A stretch of 64,000 nucleotides of DNA from Symbiodinium natans (taxonomy: Eukaryota; Sar; Dinophyceae; Suessiales; Symbiodiniaceae): NCBI GenBank assembly GCA_905221605.1, contig CAJNDS010000002.1, positions 1,601,438 to 1,665,437 of the forward strand, given 5' to 3'. The translations under genes and the position numbers were made by a program. The notes beneath the pieces were generated by a model. It saw nothing but the letters and a program-made list of their open reading frames with translations, had not been told where the DNA came from and searched no databases. Positions 39,201 through 51,200 of this stretch are shown here, piece after piece (position 1 is the stretch's first letter; the number at the start of each line of letters is the position of its first letter).

Positions 39201-42200
39201 AACTTCTTCAGCTGGTTTATAGGGCTTATACGAAGGTGTAAGGAGGGCTGAGATTCGCCTTCTGGCAGTTCCGGAGTCTCAAGGAGTTGCGCTGGTTGGC
39301 CTCTCAAGGCCCCAAATCCAGACATGACATACTGGTACTGGTAGCACATGTGCCGATCGTTAACTGTGAGTTAAGGCAATTCCTCTTCGTTCCAGACCAT
39401 CCTGTCAGAGGAGCCCCTTGTCTGGCACCGGGGGGGTCGGTTTAGGGTTGTCCCGGTTGAGGCGCAGACATGTCTTGGTTTGGCTTTGCGGGTTTCCGGG
39501 CTTCCTTTGCCGCGGGTGTCTGTGGTTGAAAACATGAAGCCCCGTCATCACGTGCATCCAAGGCTCGTGGAGCAAGGGGTGGACCCCGATGCAGCGAACG
39601 CATTGGTCATCCAGACTTTCGCAACGCCCACGGCCACCCAGTTGAGTGCTTCATTCTGGTGTGAAAAGGTTGGGGATTTAGGGGCTTCGGTGGGTGTACT
39701 TGGGATTTTGAGGTGGAGTGCCGTGTGGTCTTCCATTGCTCAGGTGACGTTCGGCGAGCTCACCACAACAACTACGGTCACCCTCACAACCACCACGGTA
39801 AGCAGTGCAGAGCTGAGTCCGATTGTACATGTACATGTGTGTCTGTGTGTGTGTGTGTTGATGGCTTTACCTTACGTTGGTGAGCTGAAGAATGGGCTTG
39901 TGGGAGAGGAAGCTAACGCTGCAGCCCAGGCACCAGCACAACTGCGACCATGACAACCACCAGCAGAACGGAAACCATGAGCTCCACGACGACCACCTCT
40001 ACCCTGTCCGACCCTGAGTTTGGCAACAAACTGGTGCGGCCCTGCTTGGTGGTGTATCCGTGTCTACAAAATTCAACGACAACTCGGCCCTGAGACTCTG
40101 AGGACGGGCACCTTTACCTCCACGACATCCTCCACCACGACGGGATGCAATAGCTTGATAGCTTGGGATCTGGGGATCTGAAAATTGGGCGAGCCATATT
40201 TTGCCAGATGGCTCGGGTAAACTTGTGCAGAGGGACTTTGAGGTGGGCTCACATCTCGGAGCAGAATCCATTCATAATGGGCCCTGAGAAGCAATAGGTT
40301 TTGCATGTTGAGTCTCTAGAGTCTAGAGAGTGAATTCGCAGGAGCAGCACGACCACCATGGTCGTGTATTGGTATCGCTGGCTCGTGGCCAATGCCGCAT
40401 GGCGCATCGAGCACAGTTCGAGGTCAGTTCTCACATGTTTCCAACAACCGCGACCCCCACAACAGCCTTCTGCGAAGGCCTGAGAGACAAACATTCGCTG
40501 AGGTCTCGTCCGAAGATGACGGTGTGACCGTACCCGCTGACACGGCTTTGGAGACCAGGGGTCTGCAGGGTCTCTGCGCTTTTGGGGCCTGAAGGGGGCA
40601 TGAGGGCCTTTAGTTGCTTTAGTTTCTTCGTGTGCGGGGGGGGGGGGGGTTGGAATTGGATTGGCTCGCTAGGAGAACTTCACGCACATCTTGATCTACA
40701 CGAAGTCCTCACTGGAGGAGCAGACGACGCCAACTGTGCGGGCCTTGGGCGAAGCGAACATTGCTTAAAGTTGTGAAGCACAGCGTCTCGAGCGTTCTAC
40801 TCCGGAAAGTGCTCCTCCATAGCGCAGAAAGGGACCAACATCCGCATGGAAAGCTAAGCATGCCAAGCTTTCATTCCCGGAAGCTTTATAAGCCCGTCTC
40901 TGCTCAGAGCTGAAGGTTCAAGCTGCAGCACAGCATAGAAAAGCCATGAAAACGTTCAATGCTCCAAGCACAGCACTGCAGCAAGAAGCGCCTCCGCGAC
41001 AGGTCTTGGAGATCAATGAGACAGATTCATCTATCTCTTCCTTGGCCTTCACAGATAAGGAGCTTCCTAATGTACCCCCCAAATGTCTAGTCCTTTGCGC
41101 AAACGTTGCAGCCTTCCTGAAGTCAAACGATGCGCCTCTTGAGTGCCCGAAGGACCTGGACCCTGACGAGCTTGGTGGAAACGTGACTTGGACCGAGCCG
41201 GTAGATGCCAGGCTCGTGTAGCTCGGACAGCAGCTCATGTCAAGTTCTGGTATTTCTGGAATGCTGTGGCTTTGGCGACCCTTCGGGTTGTGTTTCCAGA
41301 TGATTGTGCAAGTCGTGTCTCTGTCCGCCGGTCTCAAGACGCCTTTTCAGCCAAAGTTAGCACTGCTTATTCCGCTTCATGCGCACGAAAATCCTTCATG
41401 ACTTCTTCCTTCCAAACCTCGGTCTTCTGAGGCAGCAGTACTTCTTGTACCTCGGGTCCAGCCTGGAGGGATCAGATCGCGTGCCGGCAACTCACCGAGG
41501 AAGTTGGAGGGAGCAAGCGGATTCTCCTCACCTGAGCAGTCCACTGAGGGGGTTTCTTCGGGGCGATGGCAATACGGGTTTGCTTGAGGGCTGATTGTTC
41601 GGAACGTGGAATGTGTGGGCGTGTCGCCCAGTGATCCTTATGATCCTTACAACGCCTCGGCTGCCCTCGCCCAGGTGCCACAGTCGCTGCCCGTAGGCAC
41701 GGAGATGGCCACCATCCCGGCCGAAACGCAGCGAAACTTAGCCACGCATCTGCTGGTGGCCTGGCCCCATAGCCCGGTAGGCTTCTTGTGGATCTCCAAG
41801 TGTCCTCCAAGTGTTCTTCCTCGAATTCTGAGTTGCTGTTGAGGTCCTGCTTGATCCTTTGTTCTTTGCTTTGCCACAGTACCAGCTCGGACCTGGGTCG
41901 CGGGTTTCGGGTGAAGGTCGAACTTGTGCGGTCTGAGGCGCAGAGAAGCCCCTAAACCTGATGGGAAAACAAAAGTTCTGGCCACAATACAACTCTGCAA
42001 GGTCTACACCGCCTCCTCTTTAGCAGAGCAGACGACGCCTGTCGCTTTGCAGCTGGTGGACACAGTCCAGGCGGCCAGCACATGCCAGAGCACGGCTCCC
42101 TCTGGCATTGAGTTTCTATGTAGGCGGTTGGGTGCAGGCGGGGGGAGGAGTAAGAAGCTTTGAAGGGAGCCCCTGAAGCCAGTCGACGGCCCCACTTCAG

Positions 42201-45200
42201 TCCAGGAGAGCTGAGGGGAGAGGAATCACTTGGGAGCTTGAGATCCGCGCCCTCTGCCCAGATAGCCGCGAATGTGTCGCTGTACGATCTCGACTTGGAC
42301 CTCAAGGCGGATGAGGGCCGTTAAACGGCTGTCGAGGGGGCTTGAAGAGGGGGTGTTAAGAGGGCGGCTTAAGGGCTGTGTCTCAAAAGGCAAGAAAATG
42401 TGTGCGCGCAGAATTTCGCTTGCATTTCTGCATCAGCTGCTTCACCAGCTAGAGTAGCATCGCTAGCAGAAGGTGCTCAGAAGATGCTTGCGACTAGTAT
42501 ACAGTGTTACAGGTCCCTATCATTGGCATTGACTGCGCAACCCCAGACTCCCTCTCGAACTCATGATGAGGATAGCAGGATGGTTACCGTCGCTATAGGG
42601 CCCACCAGTAGTCATGTGTAGGGCTCTGCAGCGTTTGTCTTCGGAGGTGTGAGGCGTTAAGTTCTTGAAGTTGGCTTTGCAGGGCAGAGGCCTATAGAGT
42701 TGTGGATCTCGACGAGAGTGGAAGGAAGGTGTCGACCGTTATCTTGTCCAAAGCCCCACCTCAGGAAGCAGGAGGTGAGATCTCCTGGGCTCTTCCCGAG
42801 GACGGGAGCACAGTGGTGCCAGTGTGGTTCGGGTTCCAGAAGGGCTCGGGGTCTCAGGGTGTCCGGTTTGATGCTCAATGCCTCGGTCCGCTTGCTGGCC
42901 AGCTATCAAGGTCTCACGGGAAGCTGTCCATGCTGCACATTGAACCCTTGCCAGAGGATCCTGCCGGCCTAGTCGAGCACTTCGACGTCTACATTGCAAA
43001 GCTTCCTGAAGGCCCAAAACCCAAAACCCTAAACCCTAAACCCTCAGAACCTTAAACCCGAAAGAATCCCACACCCTTAAAACCCAAAACCCGGAAAACC
43101 CCCCCAAAAAACCCAAACCCTTAAAACCCTACAGGCCCCACTCCCTAAAAACCTTCCCTTCAACCCTAAATTTCCCTAGACCCAAACCCTAAAAAGCTAA
43201 TCCCGAAACCGCCTAAACCCGAAGCCTTCTCTACCTAGGAACATGTAACCCTTGAAGAGACGTTTTGTTTTTGCAAACCCCCCCCCCCCCCCCCCGCCAG
43301 AAGGTCCTGGCCCCTCGCCGCAGCATCCCCAAAAGCCAGGAAACCTCGGGCCAGGCCAGGCTCGCCTTGAGCTCTTAAAGACCCCGTCGCCCTGACAGGA
43401 GACCTTGGATGCAACTCTTCCGAGGAGGATGCTTCCTGGCCGTGATCGGATGGGGCTAAAGTGTTGGAAAGGGCTCGGAAAGGGTGTAGTGCTCAGGTGA
43501 TTCGGGTGACCTACCCAATCCCAGAAGTGCCAAGACTGCAGCACATGTCGTTGTGGCAGCCAAAGTATGTCAATGTACTCGACTTCCTGGGATGCGGGAT
43601 TGAGGCTTAGAGGCCGCCGATAGCTGCCCCAGTTTAACCGCAGGTCTTGAACGGCACCGACAGCGACTCGACCTTGTCCTGCGAAGTGCTCGGCTTCAGC
43701 TGCTGCTTTCGCGTGCCTTTGGGAACCCTTGATGCGTTCGCGGCTCGGTGCAAACACCTAATGGGGCTAAGGATGTTCTAGGGGTGCTTAGGGCTGTACA
43801 AATATGGCCAGTGCCACGGTCCCTCGAGGAAGAGTGCGCGAGTTTTATCCACCGTCGCTCTGGATTGAGGATGCTAACTTTCCATAGCCAGTTGTGCCAA
43901 ATGCACAAAATGAGTGGAAATAGAGCAACATCCAAATTCGGAGCTTAAGCAGTCAGGGCTTTTGGTTGGCTCTTGGCTCTTCAGGAGACCAATCTGTCTC
44001 TGCCTGCGGAGACGGCGCTGGTGGACTTCACCCACATCCTCGTCTACGCCAGGCAAGAGGAGAATTCGGGATGGGCTCTTTTTTGTTGCGTTGCCTTTAC
44101 CTTCAAAGATGTTCGATTATCTTCGGGTTTTTGTGTGTTGAGTTCAGACTAGATGGGGCTCCAAGAAGCTCAGGCAGTGACTTAGGAAGGTGTTTGGGGA
44201 TCTATTTTTTGTTTGTTTTCTCCTTGTTCCCGCAGTTTCAGGTCGCAGTTGGCCGAGCAGTCCACCCCCGCGCTGCATTTGATCAACGACGAATCTGCCA
44301 CCCGACCAAATTCTGATCAGGGCCTTTTATTAAAAAAAAACCTGTTTTACTTCGAGCTTGAACTTAGTACTCTAACTTCCAAGTAGCTAAAACCGTGTTC
44401 TAGCAATCGGCCCCTTGCGGGCAGTTCATGTGCACGGCTGTGACTACATCTCTGCCACTGAGGCCAGTGTCTCCCATGTCGTCTTCCTCGCACCTTGGAT
44501 CTGCAAGTGATTCCAAAGCCCTCCGATGTCGCAATCACATCAGGAAGGCGGAGCTGTCGCGAGGCTTTGGAGCTTGGGGCATCTCCGCAACCACAAGACC
44601 GTAAGGTCTACATGGCTTTCGAGCTGGGGCATCTGCAACCATAAGGCTGTCAGATATACATGCGCTTCCAGTCTACAGCGTAGCAATTACAACTGCGCTA
44701 TCTGAAGAAGGATCTCAATACAGCAGCTTGAATATGAGACAGAAGTGCTGCACACCTACAAACAATAAACCGCCGACCGCAAAACCTAAACTTTCCCAGC
44801 CCTGCAACCTCCAGATCCCGATCCCAGGACCTTGACTTCGATGCCGATGAGCTCGGAGGTTTCCGGGGTCGCTTTCAGGGCGCACAGAAAACACAGAACG
44901 CCTGGCAATTAAGGCTCAAGATGTTTGTTTGGTTTCACAAAGAATGTTCACGTCCGGGCAGCACATTTTTTTCTGTTTAAATATGCTTGTGCTTCCATCA
45001 TCCTTCTTCGGTGCTGTGGCCGCAGGTGACATCACCTGGCGGCCGCCCAGTTCCGACCGCGTTCAGGCGGATTTACCTGCGGGGGAAATGGGGAAGGGGT
45101 GGGTGGAGTGGAGTATAAGTTTTTTGAGGAAGCTCTTCAACAAGAGTTCGTTGATGCGCCACAAGGGAGCTCCACCCCCCAAGGCAATACGACAGGTTTA

Positions 45201-48200
45201 CATGTTAGCATGGATTTGGGCAAGGCCCCCCTCAGCCCTTCCACACCACGGACACCTTGTTTTCCATGGATCAGGACTACCTTGTGTACCTGTCGGATGG
45301 CCAAAGCCGGTCACAGGCCCCGTCCTAAAGGGCCACGGGTAGTGGGGCTTGTACGTGGGTTGTCAAGAAGGGTTGAAGATTGGTTTCTTGGACTGGCGTA
45401 TTCAAGAAACCCTTCAGTGTTACTGGTCGCTGTTAGCTCTACAAGCTGGCAAGACAACGCGGCTATCTCAGAACCCTGGCCAGCACATCTGATTTGCCTC
45501 CTCCGTAACGTCGCCCACTTCTTGTCGACATGGCAAAGCGCAAAAGAACTCGTGCTATGCGGTGAAACCTCTCGCTGAAGGTAGAGTCTGCCATCCCAGC
45601 TGGAACCAACGTCCTGACTGTCCCTGACAACACGCAGCAGCCTGCCTGCCCTCAAAGGGATCAGTAAACGGCTTGAGGTTTCAGAGTCATTTTGCTTCTA
45701 AGTGTATATATACCATTGAGGGTTTAGGCGGCATGGGTCTCATGTTGGCTTGCTTCCGGCGTTCAAGCAGTGCACGGCTTTAGACCTTGTAATTAACGGT
45801 GACACGAGCCTTCAGAGGTCGAGGTTCGTCGATATGCCGAGGCCCACGAGTCGAGGGTACCTCCTTCCCTGGTTGCGGCCGTTAAAGCATTGTACAGCCC
45901 TCAAGGCACTCGAAGCACTTAAACCTGGAGCTGCAAAAAAACACTCTTGCAAAATGTTAATGCGCCCCCTTGACTAAAGAAGCTCCCCTCTTCCTTAAAG
46001 GAGAGTAGGGACGGATTTAATGGCGAAACCTACGTTTCATGACTCGCAAAGCCCCCAGCTCAGAGTTTTCCAGGGGCATCGGCTATAGCAGCTTCCTGGT
46101 CTTCACCCGCTCGACGCTGGCGGAGCCCCAAGTTTTTGTTTCGAGGGCTCCACGGTGTGGATTTCTGGTTCGACGAAGAAGGTGAGACCGTGAAACCCTG
46201 GAGCCCTTGTGAGTTCTGAGATGCGCCTCTTTGCCACTCTATGTCACAGCTCTGTGCGCAAACTCCGCAGCTTTCGAAGGCAGAGCAGACGACCCCAGTG
46301 GCGCTGAGCTTCTCTGATTCCGTGGTGTCTCTGGTGCCTTGGACACGAAGCAAAAGAAGACCGGGCACCTCCGAGGCTAGCAGCTGGGCAAAGCTCAGGA
46401 AAATCAACAAGCAGGTTTATACCGGAAAGCAGACCATCTGAACACCTGCATCCATAAACAAGCAAAAGTCCGACAAGACCCGACACCTTAAGCCTATAAA
46501 GCGAAGCCTGAAAGTCAACAGGGCAACCTCAGCTTCACGGATCTGGACTTGGATGCGACGGACCTCGGCGGCACCCTCGCCTGGGAGGCCCTCTTGCAAG
46601 CCCGAATCTGACATCTTGGGCAGAAGGGGTGGGCAGGATGTGTGCAGGGCACTTGAAGGTGCGGAGGGTTTAAAGGGGTCTCACTCAGCGCCAGGCAGAG
46701 GGGCGAATGTGTGGTTCGGGCGTGAGGCGATTTCAAGGTTGCGCCAGCTTCGGAAGAGGATCCCAGCATCCCTGAGTCTTTCAAGGCTACCCTCAAGGCT
46801 TCACTCCCAAACTCGAACTCCCCAGCTCCGGGCAGGAGCCCTCAGATTCGGCCTATGTGACGCACTACGAGGCTCGAGATGGGTACCCGACGTCTGACTA
46901 CCACCGGAGCCACAGAACTGAATCCAAACGAAACCCCCACACCTGCTTTGATCCGGTCCTGTATCCTTCCCTGTAGCCTTTATGGAGCACTTGGACTCGG
47001 CCCACGACTTTCTGGGGCGTCGGATCTAGCTTTCCATTTCGGAGTGCCCCTCCTGGAGTGTTCGCGCCTTTTTGGCATCACTCCCCGTGTGTCGCTGACC
47101 GACATTTGTGCAAGTGTCTGTCCTTGCGAAGTCGTGATAGCAGGTGGGGTCGGAGGATGTCTTCAAGATGTACCTAATCACTACTAAGTTGACACTGCCT
47201 TCCTGAACCCCAACTACCCTGTGAAGGTCTACATCGCCAGAGACCTGAGCTCCGAAAGTCCTGCAAGCATCGCGTTGCTGTGCAGCAGTGCGCCACAGGA
47301 AGCCACGGGGGGCGGGTGGAACCATATGGCAAAAGACCGGATTTCTCAGGGAATTTGCATGTATAGACTTTCTATTTTCGGGGACCACTTGAGTAATTCA
47401 TCAAGTCATGCAGGCAGTTCATGAAAGTTTTCAAGAAAGGTGGCGGTCCTTTGTTTGCAAGAAGCGCCCCCCAAAAAGTCTTTGTCAACATTGACCGCCA
47501 GGACCTGCGCGCAGTTTTAACTGGGAGCCTGTTGGGGGCTCAGCTTTGTTGCCTTGCTGTTCGTGCAGTCGTTCAGTGAGGGGCGCGGCTTTCCGAAGGC
47601 TGTGAACCCTGAGCACAGCTCACTGCCGAACTATCCTGTGCACGACCCGAATTTGCAGCATTTGTGACAAATGCGAAAGGTCGCTGGTTCTGGAGGGTGC
47701 TACGCTCGCAGAAGTCTCTGCAGCAGTCAGGCACGAAAGAGTCACAAACGGGCATCCGTCGTAACGATATTATGCCTCTCCAGGGTTTCTTTTCATGCAC
47801 TGGAGCCTATTGAGCTGATACTGTACGTAAGTCGGTGCAGTGTGCGTATTGGAGTATAGCTGGTCTCAATGCCTACTGGGACCCTGCAACTCCATCCTTC
47901 ATTTCCGAAGACTGACACATACACATACAAGTCTTGCAACCCTTTGATCAGCACACCCAACTTCACCTCCCCATGCGGTCAGGGCAAGTCTCCTGGTAGC
48001 CTTGGGCCTTTCAGCACAAGAGCTGATGATCACCGATGCGGCTTGGCGAAACTTCCCATGCAAGCCCTTAAATTGAGGATTCTCTTGGACAGGTCATGTG
48101 TCATTATGATACCCGGATACGTACTGGACGTGAAACCTTGAGGTCTGAGAGCTGGGCACCGCCCCTACAACCCACCATAGCCCACACGACACTACAAGCC

Positions 48201-51200
48201 CTAGATCTCCAGCTTCAAAGCCGTTACAACACCAAGAATGCCTCCTATGGGTCCTGAATACCGACAAGCGTGTAAACGTCCGACACAGCCCACAAAGGTC
48301 ACAGAAGGAACCTACCGGCGCTTAGGGAAGATCTCGCAGCATCAGCGCCGTCTGGCCACAGCCTGGACAGCCTTCTGGTAGCAGTGATTTCTTGTGTGTT
48401 TGTTTGTCGCTTTTTTGGGCATTTAAGCTTAGAGGCTTCCATATGCGGGTGGGGGGGGGGGGTGGTCGACCTTAGGGTTGAGGGTTGACAAGGGTTTTCG
48501 GCAGCGGGTTTGGGGTTTACTGACTAGGTGTCCAGGGCGGTTTTGGGAGGAGTTCAGGTGTCGCGGGGTTCCAGGAAGGCCTTTGTGCTTTTGGTCTCTG
48601 TGTGGGTCCCAATCTTCCCGGCTCATGCACGAATTCGGCGTTGCAGTGCGCGAATGGTGGGGTCCGGTCACAGAAGGCCCCACGCCTCATTCCGAACTTT
48701 CAATGCCGAGACCCAAAGTTGAGTTGTTGCTACCAGGGCGATATTATCGCCACAATGCCTGCAGACATCCGTAACCCACTTAAAGCTCAAATCTTGTGTC
48801 AGGTACAATACCAGGTTGTCACAACCCTCAGCCGCGCGAATGCGCTGAGTCAGGTGCCGCGCAATGCTTCTTTCAGGGCTGCATTGGTTTGTGACTTTCT
48901 GAAGGTTGGGATCTTTTCTCGTCATGTGGGCCCCGAAAGTCCCAGACGCTTGCCAAACCGCCCGAATGACTGGGCGCCAAGAGGCGGGAGAAGAGCATCA
49001 TGAGCATCAGCTGGGTCGTTTTCGAGAGAGGAGCATCATGAGCATCAGCTGGGTCGTCTTCTCGTCACGTGGCCCCCGAAGCTCCAGACGCTTGCCAAAC
49101 CCACTGCCCGAATGACTGGGCGCCATTCAAGAGGCGGGAGAAGAGCATCATGAGCATCAGCTGGGTCGTTTTCTCGTCACGTGGCCCCCTAAGCTCCAGA
49201 CGCGTGGCAAAACCCACTGCCCGAATGACTGGGCGCCATTCAAGAGGCGGGAGAAGAGCATCATGAGCATCAGCTGGGTCGTTTTCTCGTCACGTGGCCC
49301 CCGAAGCTCCAGACGCTTGCCAAACCCACTGCCCGAATGACTGGGCGCCATTCCAGAGGCGGGAGACGAGCATCATGAGCATCAGCTGGGTCGTTTTCTC
49401 GTCACGTGGCCCCCGAAGCTCCAGACGCTTGCCAAACCCCCTGCTCGCTCGAATGACTGGGCGCCATTCAAGAGGCGGGAGAAGAGCATCTTGAACATCA
49501 GCTGGGTCGCTTTCTCGTCACGTGGCCCCCGAAGCTCCAGACGCCAATGACTGTGGGCCATTCAAGAGGCGGGAGAAGAGCATCATGAGCATCAGCTGGG
49601 TCGTCTTCTCGTCACGTGGCCCCCGAAGCTCCAGACGCTTGCAAAGGCCACTGCTCGAATGACTGGGCGCCATTCAAGAGGCGGGAGACGAGCATCATGA
49701 TCATCAGCTGGGCCGTTTTCTCGTCATGTGGCCCCCGAAGCTCCAGACGCTTGCTAAACCCACTGCCCGAATGACTGGGCGCCATTCAAGAGGCGGGAGA
49801 AGAGCATCATGAGCATCAGCTGGGTCGTTTTCTCGTCACGTGGCCCCCGAAGCTCCAGACGCTTGGCAAAACCCGCTGCCCGAATGACTGGGCGCCATTG
49901 AAGAGGCGGGAGAAGAGCATCATGAGCATCAGCTGGGTCGTTTTCTCCTCACGTGGCCCCCGAAGCTCCAGACGCTTGCCAAACCTGCTGCCCGAATGAT
50001 TGGGCGCCATTGAAAAGGCGGGAGACGAGCATCATGAGCATCAGCTGGGTCGTTTTCTCGTCACGTGGCCCCCGAAGCTCCAGACGCTTGCCAAACCCAC
50101 TGCCCGAATGACTGGGCGCCATTGAAGAGGCGGGAGAAGAGCATCATGAGCATTTCTCGTCACGTGGCCCCCGAAGCTCCAGACGCTTGGCAAAACCCAC
50201 TGCCCGAATGACTGGGCGCCATTCAAGAGGCGGGAGACGAGCATCATGAGCATCAGCTGGGTCGTTTTCTCGTCACGTGGCCCCCGAAGCTCCAGACACT
50301 TGGCAAAACCCACTGCCCGAATGACTGGGCGCCATTGAAGAGGCGGGAGCGAGCATCATGAGAATCAGCTGGGTCGTTTTCTCGTCACATGGCCCCCGAA
50401 GCTCCAGACGCTTGGCAAAACCCACTGCCCGAATGACTGGGCGCCATACAAGAGGCGGGAGACGAGCATCATGAGCATCAGCTGGGTCGTTTTCTCGTCA
50501 CGTGGCCCCCGAAGCTCCAGACGCTTGGCAAAACCCACTGCCCGAATGACTGGGCGCCATTCAAGAGGCGGGAGACGAGCATCATGAGCATCAGCTGGGT
50601 CGTTTTCTCGTCACGTGGCCCCCGAAGCTCCAGACGCTTGGCAAAACCCGCTGCCCGAATGACTGGGCGCCATTGAAGAGGCGGGAGACGAGCATCATGA
50701 GCATCAGCTGGGTCGTTTTCTCGTCACGTGCCCCCCGAAGCTCCAGACGCTTGGCAAAACCCACTGCCCGAATGACTGGGCGCCATTCAAGAGGCGGGAC
50801 ACGAGCATCATGAGCATCAGCTGGATCGTTTTCTCGTCACGTGGCCCCCGAAGCTCCAGACGCTTGGCAAAATGCACTGCCCGAATGACTGGGCGCCATT
50901 CAAGAGGCGGGAGACGAGCATCATGAGCATCAGCTGGGTCGTTTTCTCGCACGTGGCCCCCGAAGCTCCAGCCACTTGCCAAACCCACTGCCCTCACGAG
51001 AAGCAAGCCTGAGCTAGCGACCAACACCATGGCCCCAGGAAAGCCTCAAGAACCCTGCAGGCAGCGACCGATCTCGGCCAGGACCTGCCCCGCTTCCAGG
51101 TCCAGAGATGTTTGTTTCGGGAAGTTTGAGGACTCGCTAGATTTGCAGTAGACTGGAAGACTCGAGCGGGGGGTTGCTCTTTAAAGCAGAGGGCTCTTTG

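Noticed and set aside
48915-50990. Minisatellite as a protein repeat, or as a CRISPR array
   Set aside because: The unit is 112-113 bp and indels break the frame. There are no short identical repeats with unique spacers and the context is eukaryotic.
50704-51030. Minus-strand open frame across the minisatellite
   Set aside because: It exists only because copies lack stops in one antisense frame, and it is interrupted by unit length changes.
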